Shown here: piece after piece, positions 14,325 through 21,438 of the stretch
Position numbering within the stretch: position 1 is the first letter of the stretch
Layout: each line of letters begins with the position of its first letter
Source of the DNA: CAVPDA01 sp963702495
Lineage (GTDB): Bacteria > Pseudomonadota > Gammaproteobacteria > Burkholderiales > Rhodocyclaceae
Reading direction: 5' to 3'
Assembly (NCBI GenBank): GCA_963702495.1
Contig: CAVPDA010000019.1
Location: 186,001-250,000 of the forward strand
Length of the DNA stretch: 64,000 bases
Made by a program: the position numbers and the translations under genes
Notes under the pieces: generated by a model
The model's input: only the letters and a program-made list of their open reading frames with translations
Database searches by the model: none
What the model was told of the DNA's origin: nothing

Positions 14325-16136
14325 ATGGACATCGCCCTCCCCCCGCAAGCTGCCCAATCCCAGCCGGTACCGGCCGCGCGCCGCCCGGCACCCCCACCAC
14401 CGGCTGCGCGACCGCAGGCGGTCCTGCCGGCCGACGGCTTCGATCGCGGCCTGCATGCCGCCCTGGGGCGGGCGACTTCGGCCATTTCGCCGTCTTCGCT
14501 CCTCCTCGCCTACACCGACTGGCTGTCGCACCTCGCCCTGTCTCCCGCCAAGCAGACCGAGCTGATGCAGAAGGCCTGGCGCAAGCTGGTGCGTCTGGCG
14601 CTGTATCTGCCGCACTCCCAGTCCGAGAGCGAGCCGCCCTGCATCGACCCGCTGGAGCAGGACCGCCGCTTCCGCCATGCGGAGTGGCGGAAATGGCCGT
14701 TCAACGTGATCTACCAGGCGTTCCTGCTGAATCAGCAGTGGTGGTACAACGCCACCACCGAGATTCGCGGCGTGTCGCAGCATCACGAGGAAGTGGTGAC
14801 TTTCGTCACCCGCCAGCTGCTGGACGTGGTGTCGCCGGCGAACTCCCCCATGAGCAATCCCGAGGTTCTGAAGAAGATCTTCGAAACCGGCGGGCAGAAT
14901 CTGTACTACGGCTGGATCAACTGGCTGACCGACTGGGAGCGCGCCCACGCCGGACGCGCCCCGGTGGGCACGGAGGCGTTCGAGGTCGGCGCGAACCTGG
15001 CGATCACGCCGGGCCGGGTCGTGTTCCGCAACCGGCTGATCGAACTGATCCAGTACGCGCCGGCGACCCAGACGGTATGCGCCGAACCGGTCCTGATCGT
15101 GCCGGCGTGGATCATGAAGTACTACATTCTCGACCTGCAGCCCCACAACTCGCTGATCCGCTATCTGGTCGAGCACGGCCACACCGTCTTCTGCATCTCC
15201 TGGAAAAACCCGGACCCGGGCGACCGCGACCGCGGCATGGAGGACTACCTGCGCATGGGTCTGATGGATGCCCTGGAAGCAGTGCGCGCGATCGTGCCCA
15301 AGCGCAAGGTGCACGCCGTGGGCTACTGCCTCGGCGGCACCCTGCTCGCCATCGGCGCCGCAGCCATGGCGCGGGACAACGACGACCGCCTCGGCTCCAT
15401 GACGCTGCTGGCGGCCCAGACCGACTTCAGCGAGCCGGGCGAACTGGCGCTTTTCATCGACGAGAGCCAGGTCACCTTCCTCGAGGACATGATGTTCGAC
15501 CGCGGCTATCTGTCGGCCGGACAGATGGCCGGCGCCTTCCAGTTGCTGCGCTCGAACGACCTCATCTGGTCGCGCCTGGTGCACGAATACCTCATGGGCG
15601 AACGCGCGCCCATGTCCGACCTCATGGCCTGGAACGCCGATGCCACGCGCATGCCCTACCGCATGCACTCCCAGTACCTGCGCCGCCTGTTCCTCGGCAA
15701 CGACCTGGCCGAAGGCCGCTACCGCGTCGGCGGCCGGCCGGTGGCGATGAACGACCTGCGGCTGCCGGTATTCTGCGTCGGCACTACGAACGATCATGTG
15801 GCGCCGTGGCGCTCGGTCTACAAGCTGCACCTGCTGGCGGACACGGAGATCACCTTCGCCCTTACCACCGGCGGACACAACGTCGGCATCGTCAGCCCTC
15901 CCGGTGTGCAGAAGCGCGGCTACCAGGTGCTGACCCGGCCCTACGACGGCAAGTACATGGATCCGGACGCCTACCTCGGCGCCGCAGCGCGCAAGGAAGG
16001 ATCGTGGTGGCCGGAATGGCAGACCTGGCTCGCGCAGCGATCCGGCGAGCAACTCGCCCCGCCGCCGATGGGAGCAGCGGAGCGGGGCTACAACGCCCTG
16101 GAAGAAGCGCCCGGCACCTACGTTTACCTGAAGTAG
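14325..16136 (+). CDS. phaC: Poly(3-hydroxyalkanoate) synthase, class I type
   Basis: A 603-residue PHA synthase that polymerises (R)-3-hydroxyacyl-CoA on storage granules. The N-terminal PhaC domain spans about residues 60-230, and an alpha/beta-hydrolase domain follows. The lipase-like box is GYCLGG with the nucleophile Cys335. The catalytic Asp and His are in GTTNDHVAPWRSVYK and TGGHNVGIVS. An AAGGAG lies 11 nt before the ATG. phaA, phaB and phasin genes are not in the window, so the locus is a stand-alone phaC. The first 40 residues are Pro/Ala-rich and non-conserved. Confidence 0.95.
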   Translation: MDIALPPQAAQSQPVPAARRPAPPPPAARPQAVLPADGFDRGLHAALGRATSAISPSSLLLAYTDWLSHLALSPAKQTELMQKAWRKLVRLALYLPHSQSESEPPCIDPLEQDRRFRHAEWRKWPFNVIYQAFLLNQQWWYNATTEIRGVSQHHEEVVTFVTRQLLDVVSPANSPMSNPEVLKKIFETGGQNLYYGWINWLTDWERAHAGRAPVGTEAFEVGANLAITPGRVVFRNRLIELIQYAPATQTVCAEPVLIVPAWIMKYYILDLQPHNSLIRYLVEHGHTVFCISWKNPDPGDRDRGMEDYLRMGLMDALEAVRAIVPKRKVHAVGYCLGGTLLAIGAAAMARDNDDRLGSMTLLAAQTDFSEPGELALFIDESQVTFLEDMMFDRGYLSAGQMAGAFQLLRSNDLIWSRLVHEYLMGERAPMSDLMAWNADATRMPYRMHSQYLRRLFLGNDLAEGRYRVGGRPVAMNDLRLPVFCVGTTNDHVAPWRSVYKLHLLADTEITFALTTGGHNVGIVSPPGVQKRGYQVLTRPYDGKYMDPDAYLGAAARKEGSWWPEWQTWLAQRSGEQLAPPPMGAAERGYNALEEAPGTYVYLK

Positions 16137-16160
16137 CCCCGTACCAGCCGATTCTCGCTG

Positions 16161-16195
16161 TTGCCGGCGCAGTTCCAGCGGCGCCGGCAAGCGTT
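16161..16195. terminator. Terminator between phaC and the convergent gene
   Basis: TTGCCGGCGC (16161-16170) and GCGCCGGCAA (16181-16190) are perfect complements around a 10-nt loop, followed by GCGTTTTCT. The hairpin serves phaC and could also act on the convergent gene that ends at 16198. Confidence 0.8.
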
Positions 16196-16197
16196 TT

Positions 16198-17319
16198 CTA
16201 GTTGCCGAAGATGCCCTTGATGGCCTTCATCACGCCGCTGCCGCCCGGCACCACCGAATCTGCCGCGGCATCCCCGGCTGCTCCGGACGCGGCAGCCTGC
16301 ATGCCGAGCATGACGCTGTCGTGGGCCGACACACGCACCTTCGCCGTCCAGATGAGCGGCTTCTTCTCGCCCGGTTTCTGGGGCGGGTAGGCGAAGCCCT
16401 GGGTCGGTCCCACCGCTTCGCCCGAAACCATCGCCATCTGCGCCTTCTGGAAGATTCCCGCCGGAATGGTGCAGGTGTTCTGGCTGCCCGGCAGCATTGG
16501 TGACTTTTTCCGGTCCGCCATCCAGATCACGACCTCCTTGTCGTCGCCGGCACCGACCGCGGTCAGGTTGTAGCCCTTGGCGCGACCGAGTTGGTCCCAG
16601 TTCAACGGGACGGCCGCCTTCAGATCCGAGCCGCCCGCCTTCAGATTCATCGGCTCGAGGAAGTCCATGTCCCTCCCCAGGCTGTAGCGAATCTCCTGCT
16701 TCATGAAATTGGCCTGAACCAGGTGATCGCCGACCGCCGAGGATTCCACCGGCATGCCTTTGAAATCGCTGTCGCCGTAGGGCCAGCCGAGGGTGCGCGG
16801 CGGCAGCGATTCGCCGCCGCCCTTGCCGCTGCCGCCCCCTTTCGCTGCGCGTGCCGAGCGGGCCATCGCCGCAACTTCGGGCGAGGTCTGGCTGCCCAGG
16901 CTGCGCAGGTCGATGACTTCCGGCTGCCCCTTGGCCACGGTGGGGCTGCAGCCCCAGTAGATCAAGACCTTGCCGTCGGGCTCGCCGCCGGGTTCGCCCT
17001 CTCCCCCGCCGCCGGAGCGTCGTTCACCCTTGAGCGGCAGCGCAGGACCGATGCGCATGGCCTCCGGCACCACATGCTCGGCCGTGTAGCCGTCCGGAAT
17101 ATCGGCTGGATTGGTGAGCTGGAGGTCCATCGACTTGCTGACGCTGCTTCCCGATCCACCCATCATCATGCCGAGCATGCCGGTCACGCCGCCGGCCCCG
17201 AAACCGGACTGGGTGCGCAGGTCCATCTGATAGTTCACCGGTGCCGCAGCAGCCGAAAAGGCCACGCCTGCCAGCGCCGTCACGCTTAGCGCATTTGCCA
17301 ACGCAATTCTTGTTTTCAA
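16198..17319 (-). CDS. Exported protein of unknown function
   Basis: A 373-residue protein I do not recognise. The start is a TTG with AGGGGG about 5 nt upstream; no ATG precedes the signal peptide (ANALSVTALAGVAFSAAAA). The mature part has low-complexity Gly/Met-rich stretches (about residues 40-60), then a Gly/Glu/Pro-rich segment, a LIYWGCSP motif, and a Gly/Lys-rich linker around residue 155. It ends with an Ala/Gly-rich tail. Repeated phrases such as NWDQLGRAKGYNLTAVGAG and LIWTAKVRVSAHDSVMLG suggest a beta-rich periplasmic or surface protein. Confidence 0.7.
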   Translation of the reverse strand: MKTRIALANALSVTALAGVAFSAAAAPVNYQMDLRTQSGFGAGGVTGMLGMMMGGSGSSVSKSMDLQLTNPADIPDGYTAEHVVPEAMRIGPALPLKGERRSGGGGEGEPGGEPDGKVLIYWGCSPTVAKGQPEVIDLRSLGSQTSPEVAAMARSARAAKGGGSGKGGGESLPPRTLGWPYGDSDFKGMPVESSAVGDHLVQANFMKQEIRYSLGRDMDFLEPMNLKAGGSDLKAAVPLNWDQLGRAKGYNLTAVGAGDDKEVVIWMADRKKSPMLPGSQNTCTIPAGIFQKAQMAMVSGEAVGPTQGFAYPPQKPGEKKPLIWTAKVRVSAHDSVMLGMQAAASGAAGDAAADSVVPGGSGVMKAIKGIFGN

Positions 17320-17672
17320 CTTCGCCCCCTATTCGCCTGTTTGAATTTCGGCAACTGTGAAACGCCGCCGTCCCTCGTTCCCACGTCGATTGATGCGACG
17401 CGGCGGCCATCCATTCGAGTCTGACCCGCGACGACCGGCCGCCCCCGGAAAATGCGCAAGCTACGCGACGCATATCGCGGCGTCAATCCCGCACTGAGCC
17501 AAACGAAGGTCGCCGCACGTCGCTGCGTCCGGCCGAATCCCGGTTCGGTCGCCACGTCTGCTGCCCCCGCGGCAGTGCCTGGACGTTCTGGAACGTGCTA
17601 CGGTGACGCGCTGAACGCGCACGGGCACTGCGTTGCCCAGACATGATCCAATTGCCGGAAAGGGTATCGAAC

Positions 17673-18251
17673 ATGACGCTCCTGATCGTCGGCCTGCTGG
17701 TGTTCCTCGGCGCCCATTCGGTTCGCATCTTCGCCGAGGACTGGCGCACAAGACAGGTCGCCCGCCTGGGCGAGACGACCTGGAAGGGCATCATCTCGGT
17801 CATCTCCCTGCTCGGGTTCGTGCTGCTCGTCTGGGGCTACGGCCTGGCGCGGGCCGATGCGCTGGATCTCTGGCAGCCGCCGCGCTGGACCGGTCACGTC
17901 ACCGCGCTGCTCACATTGCCGGCCTTCGTGCTGCTGGTGGCCGCATATGTACCGCGCAACCGCATCAAGGCTGCCGTCGGCCATCCCATGATCCTGGGCG
18001 TGAAGTTGTGGGCCTTCGCGCACCTGCTGTCCAACGGTCGCGCCAATGACGTCGTGCTGTTCGGCGCCTTTCTCGCGTGGGCGGTGTTCGATTTCGCCGC
18101 AGCCCGGCGCCGGGATCGGCTCGCCGGCACACGCTACCCGGCCGGCACGGCGGCGCGCGACGCGACGGTCATCGCCGTCGGCATCGCCGCCTGGGCCTTG
18201 TTCGCCGTCTTCCTCCACGGCTGGCTGATCGGGGTGCGGCCGTTCGGCTGA
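17673..18251 (+). CDS. NnrU-family inner-membrane protein
   Basis: A 192-residue membrane protein with about six hydrophobic helices. It matches NnrU: the opening MTLLIVGLLVFLGAHSVRIF, then RTRQVARLGETTWKGIIS, then NRIKAAVGHPMILGVKLWAFAHLL. NnrU proteins were named from denitrifiers, where they influence nitric-oxide-related respiration, and the biochemical role is uncertain. The start at 17673 is preferred over an ATG at 17643 because GGAAAGGG lies 8 nt upstream. No denitrification genes are nearby. Confidence 0.85.
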   Translation: MTLLIVGLLVFLGAHSVRIFAEDWRTRQVARLGETTWKGIISVISLLGFVLLVWGYGLARADALDLWQPPRWTGHVTALLTLPAFVLLVAAYVPRNRIKAAVGHPMILGVKLWAFAHLLSNGRANDVVLFGAFLAWAVFDFAAARRRDRLAGTRYPAGTAARDATVIAVGIAAWALFAVFLHGWLIGVRPFG

Positions 18252-18304
18252 TCGGCCCGAGCACCCGGCTCTCGATCGCCCGCGCAGGGATTCTCGCCCG
18301 GCCC

Positions 18305-18757
18305 ATGAACATCGGCATCGTCTCCGATACCCACATGCCGCGCACCAGCGCGGCGCTGCCCGTCGCGCTGCGGCGCGGGCTGAGGTCGCAGCGCGTAGGC
18401 CTGATCCTCCATCTCGGCGATTTCACCCGGCCGGCGGTGGCGGGCCTGTTCGAAGATCTCGCTCCTTTCGATGCCGTGGCCGGCAATAACGACGGGGAAG
18501 AAGTCGTGCGCCGCTTCGGCCGCCGCAAGATTCTCGATGTGGAGGGACTGCGCATCGGCATGACCCACGGCGACGGGGCGCACAAGAGCACGCTGCAGCG
18601 CGCGCTGGACGCCTTCCACGGCGAACGTCTCGATGTCATCCTGTTCGGCCACAGCCATGTTCCGTACTGCGCCAGGCATGGGGACGTGTGGCTGCTCAAT
18701 CCGGGTTCGCCCACCGACAAGCGACGTGCTCCGACCTACTCCTGGGGTCTGCTGTAG
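18305..18757 (+). CDS. YfcE-like calcineurin-family phosphoesterase
   Basis: A 150-residue metallophosphoesterase. All metal-ligand motifs are present: DTHMPR (Asp8, His10), HLGDF (Asp39), GNNDGE (Asn61-Asp63), MTHGD and FGHSHVPY. Proteins of this family hydrolyse phosphodiesters in vitro; the natural substrate is not known. It lies 53 bp after the NnrU-like gene. The frame ends in TAG after SWGLL. The next 20 codons stay open and read IRDGRATPTLHHFADKDAAE before TGA (18820), which looks like the normal family C-terminus. Confidence 0.85.
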   Translation: MNIGIVSDTHMPRTSAALPVALRRGLRSQRVGLILHLGDFTRPAVAGLFEDLAPFDAVAGNNDGEEVVRRFGRRKILDVEGLRIGMTHGDGAHKSTLQRALDAFHGERLDVILFGHSHVPYCARHGDVWLLNPGSPTDKRRAPTYSWGLL

Positions 18758-18924
18758 ATTCGCGACGGCCGCGCGACGCCGACGCTGCACCATTTTGCAG
18801 ACAAGGACGCAGCGGAGTGAGCCCGCCCGCGACCGGCTTCGCGGCGACGCCGCTGCAGCCGCGCTGCGGCGTCCGGTGCATCAAACCGGCGGTCCATCGC
18901 TGCCCGCCGCCCCGATTCGATCGA

Positions 18925-18957
18925 TTTAAGTCTGGCCTAAGTCTGGCTGCGTATGCT
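18925..18957 (+). promoter_or_regulatory. PmrA/QseB-type direct repeat with -10 box
   Basis: TTTAAG (18925-18930), a 5-bp spacer and CCTAAG (18936-18941) match the YTTAAK-N5-YTTAAK half-site arrangement of PmrA/QseB-class OmpR regulators with one mismatch. The longer unit TAAGTCTGGC is repeated 11 bp apart. A TATGCT -10 follows at 18952-18957, 10 bp further, as expected for an activator covering the -35 region. The gene encoding a PmrA/QseB-like regulator is 400 bp downstream. Confidence 0.6.
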
Positions 18958-19006
18958 GCGCGCAGGTCGATCGATCGATCGGCTGCAAAACATCCAGGAG
19001 ACAGCA

Positions 19007-19240
19007 ATGAACCATACCGTACGCACCACCCTGCTTACCCTCGGCCTCGCCGCATGCTCCAGCCTGGCATTGGCCGCCACACCACCCGCCGGCGCCGCCG
19101 CACCCGCGGACCACGCCGCCGCGGCCTCTGCGCCGGCGACCAATGTCCAGACGCCGACAACCAAGCAGGCCAACAAGAAGGTCACGCATCACAAGAGCAG
19201 CCACCACACCCAGCCGGCGACCAAGAAAGCGGGTGCGTGA
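19007..19240 (+). CDS. Small exported Ala/His/Lys-rich protein
   Basis: A 77-residue protein. Residues 1-24 form a signal peptide ending near LALAA. The mature part is Ala/Pro-rich and then basic, with KKVTHHKSSHHTQPATKKAG at the end. CAGGAGACAGCA precedes the ATG, supporting this start over an upstream ATG at 18953. No known family is recognised. Its place between a PmrA-type box and a QseBC-like two-component system suggests an envelope-stress or cation-responsive accessory protein (inference). The His/Lys-rich tail could bind metal or anionic polymers. Confidence 0.7.
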   Translation: MNHTVRTTLLTLGLAACSSLALAATPPAGAAAPADHAAAASAPATNVQTPTTKQANKKVTHHKSSHHTQPATKKAGA

Positions 19241-19308
19241 TCCGCGGCATCGAACACCCGACTCCCGGCCGCGATCGGACTTGACCTTTGCGGCACCTGC
19301 CTGCCCTT

Positions 19309-19334
19309 CCCGCGGACTACACTCTGTCCGCGGG
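19309..19334 (+). other. Hairpin overlapping the ribosome site of the response-regulator gene
   Basis: CCCGCGGA (19309-19316) pairs perfectly with TCCGCGGG (19327-19334). The right arm runs into the GGAGG (19333-19337) that serves the ATG at 19349. It could be a weak terminator of the preceding small gene, or a structure that limits translation of the regulator. There is no T-tract. Confidence 0.4.
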
Positions 19335-19348
19335 AGGTATCCTGTGCA

Positions 19349-20008
19349 ATGCGACTGCTGCTGGTGGAAGACGACCCGATGATCGGCGCGGCCGTTCGCA
19401 CCGGCCTGCGCCACGCCGGCTTCACGGTGGATTGGGTCCGGGATGGCGCGGCGGCGCTGTCGGCCTGCGCCACGGAGCCGTTCGAACTGATGCTGCTCGA
19501 TCTCGGCCTACCCCGTCGTGACGGGACCGAAGTGCTGCGCACGCTGCGCAGCCAGGGCGGGCGCATACCGGTCATCATCATCACGGCGCGCGACGGCGTG
19601 GAAGAGCGCATCGCAGGCCTCAACGCCGGCGCCGACGACTACATCGTCAAGCCCTTCGATGTCGCCGAACTGATCGCCCGCATTCGTGCCGTGGCGCGGC
19701 GCCACCAGGGGCAGGCAAGTTCCGTGCTGCGGGCAGGCGCCATCAGCCTGGATCCGGTGACCCGTGAGGTGAGCGTGGAAGACAAGCCCGTGGTGCTCTC
19801 GGGACGCGAGTTCAGCCTGCTCGAATTGTTGATGTGGCGGCCGGGGGTGGCGCTGTCGCGCGCGCAAATCGAGGAGCGTCTGTTCGGCTGGGGCGAAGAG
19901 GTGGAGAGCAACGCGGTGGAGGTCCATATCCACGCTCTGCGCAGAAAGCTGGGCACGCAGGCGATCCAGAACATTCGCGGTGTCGGCTGGCTGGTGCCGA
20001 AGCGATGA
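19349..20008 (+). CDS. OmpR-family response regulator, QseB/PmrA-like
   Basis: A 219-residue regulator. The receiver domain covers residues 1-115 with acidic pocket EDD (7-9), phosphoacceptor Asp51 in LLDLGLP, and the conserved Lys in YIVKPFD. The winged-helix output domain covers about 125-219 (LSGREFSLLELLMWRPG, VEVHIHALRRKLG, IRGVGWLVPKR). The C-terminal ending is characteristic of the QseB/PmrA/TctD branch. The kinase gene follows after 8 bp. The PmrA-type box upstream of the 77-residue protein is a plausible target. Confidence 0.92.
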   Translation: MRLLLVEDDPMIGAAVRTGLRHAGFTVDWVRDGAAALSACATEPFELMLLDLGLPRRDGTEVLRTLRSQGGRIPVIIITARDGVEERIAGLNAGADDYIVKPFDVAELIARIRAVARRHQGQASSVLRAGAISLDPVTREVSVEDKPVVLSGREFSLLELLMWRPGVALSRAQIEERLFGWGEEVESNAVEVHIHALRRKLGTQAIQNIRGVGWLVPKR

Positions 20009-20016
20009 TCGCGTGA

Positions 20017-21378
20017 ATGAACTCGATACGGCGCCGGCTGCTTACGAATCTGCTGCTCGTCGGCACGCTGCTGTGCGTTCTCATGGCGGGCGCAGTGGCT
20101 TTGCTCGTCCGTTCCCAGGTAGGCGAACTGCTCGACTACCAGCTCGAACAGGTGGCACGCACCCTCATCGATCGCAACTTGAGCGATCTCGACGCGCATC
20201 GGGGGGAGGATCCGGCCATGCATCTCGAAATCCAGGTCGGAGACGAGAACGCCCGGCTGCTCTATTCTTCGAACGAGGATCTGGGCCTGCCGCTGACCAC
20301 CCCGCTGGGCCTGACCACCCTTGCCGACCGCAGCGGCCAGTATGACGAGGGTCTGCGCGTATTCACCCTGCGCAGCCGCAGCCGGCTAGTGCAGGTGATC
20401 CAGCCGATGTCCTTGCGCCATGAGCTGACCTGGGAGGCAGCAGCCGGCGCCATGGTCCCGTCGGTCGTGCTGCTGGCAGCCTTGTCCGGGCTGATCGTCG
20501 TCACCATCCGCCGCGAGCTGGAGCCGCTGCGCCGCCTGACCGACGAACTCGAAACGCGCGGCGCCGATGCGCTGACACCCATCGATCTGCCGCATGCGCC
20601 GAGTGAATTGCATATTCCGGTCCTTACGCTGAACCGCCTGCTCGGCCGTCTCGATGTAGCCATCCGCGCCCACCGGGAGTTCCTCGCCGATGCCGCGCAC
20701 GAACTGCGCAGCCCCTTGACCGCAATCCGCCTGCAGGCCGGAAACGTGGCTACCGCGACCTCGGATGCGGAGCGCCAGGCGGCCGTCCTGGAACTTGCCC
20801 GGGGCGTCGACCGCGCCGGTCACCTGGTGCAGCAGTTGCTGACACTGGCGCGCCTGGACCCCAGCGCCCGGTCCCTGCCCCGGCAGCGAATCGATCTGCG
20901 CGCCGTCGCCCAGGAATGCCTGGTGGACCACGTCGGCGAAGCCGCGGCGAAGGGCATGCAGCTCGGACTTTCGGCCCACAGTGCCACCTGGTTCACCGGA
21001 GACGGCGAGGCGCTGCGCGCCATGCTCGACAACCTGCTGGGCAATGCCATCAAATATGCGCCCGAAGGCACTCCGATCGACGTCTCGATCCTGAACGACG
21101 ACAACCACATCGTGCTGTCGGTGCGTGACCACGGCCCCGGCATTGCGCCGCAGGAGCGCGACCGCGTTTTTCATCGCTTCCATCGCCTCGCCAGCCCCGA
21201 CACTCCCGGCAGCGGACTGGGTCTGGCGATCGTGAACGCCGTCGTACGCACCCACGGCGGCACCATCGCCCTCCTCGATCCACCCCGAGGTGATGGGCTG
21301 CTGGTGGAAGTACGAATCCCGTTCGACGGCGATCCGGCCGCCGGGGCGGCGGTCCATGACCACCGCCCCATGCCTTAG
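20017..21378 (+). CDS. Sensor histidine kinase, QseC/PmrB-like
   Basis: A 453-residue inner-membrane kinase. Two transmembrane helices (about 11-31 and 145-165) flank a periplasmic sensor of about 115 residues. The HisKA phospho-acceptor segment is FLADAAHELRSPLTAIRLQ (His around 228). The ATPase motifs are N (LLGNAIKYAPEG), G1 (VRDHGPGIAP), F (RVFHRFHRL) and G2 (PGSGLGLAIV). The HELRSPL form is usual in the QseC/PmrB group. It is co-transcribed with the preceding regulator. The stimulus is unknown. Confidence 0.92.
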   Translation: MNSIRRRLLTNLLLVGTLLCVLMAGAVALLVRSQVGELLDYQLEQVARTLIDRNLSDLDAHRGEDPAMHLEIQVGDENARLLYSSNEDLGLPLTTPLGLTTLADRSGQYDEGLRVFTLRSRSRLVQVIQPMSLRHELTWEAAAGAMVPSVVLLAALSGLIVVTIRRELEPLRRLTDELETRGADALTPIDLPHAPSELHIPVLTLNRLLGRLDVAIRAHREFLADAAHELRSPLTAIRLQAGNVATATSDAERQAAVLELARGVDRAGHLVQQLLTLARLDPSARSLPRQRIDLRAVAQECLVDHVGEAAAKGMQLGLSAHSATWFTGDGEALRAMLDNLLGNAIKYAPEGTPIDVSILNDDNHIVLSVRDHGPGIAPQERDRVFHRFHRLASPDTPGSGLGLAIVNAVVRTHGGTIALLDPPRGDGLLVEVRIPFDGDPAAGAAVHDHRPMP

Positions 21379-21438
21379 AAGTGAATCACCGGGCACAGGC
21401 CCGGCAGACCCACCGTTTTCCGATAAAGGCCAATTTCC

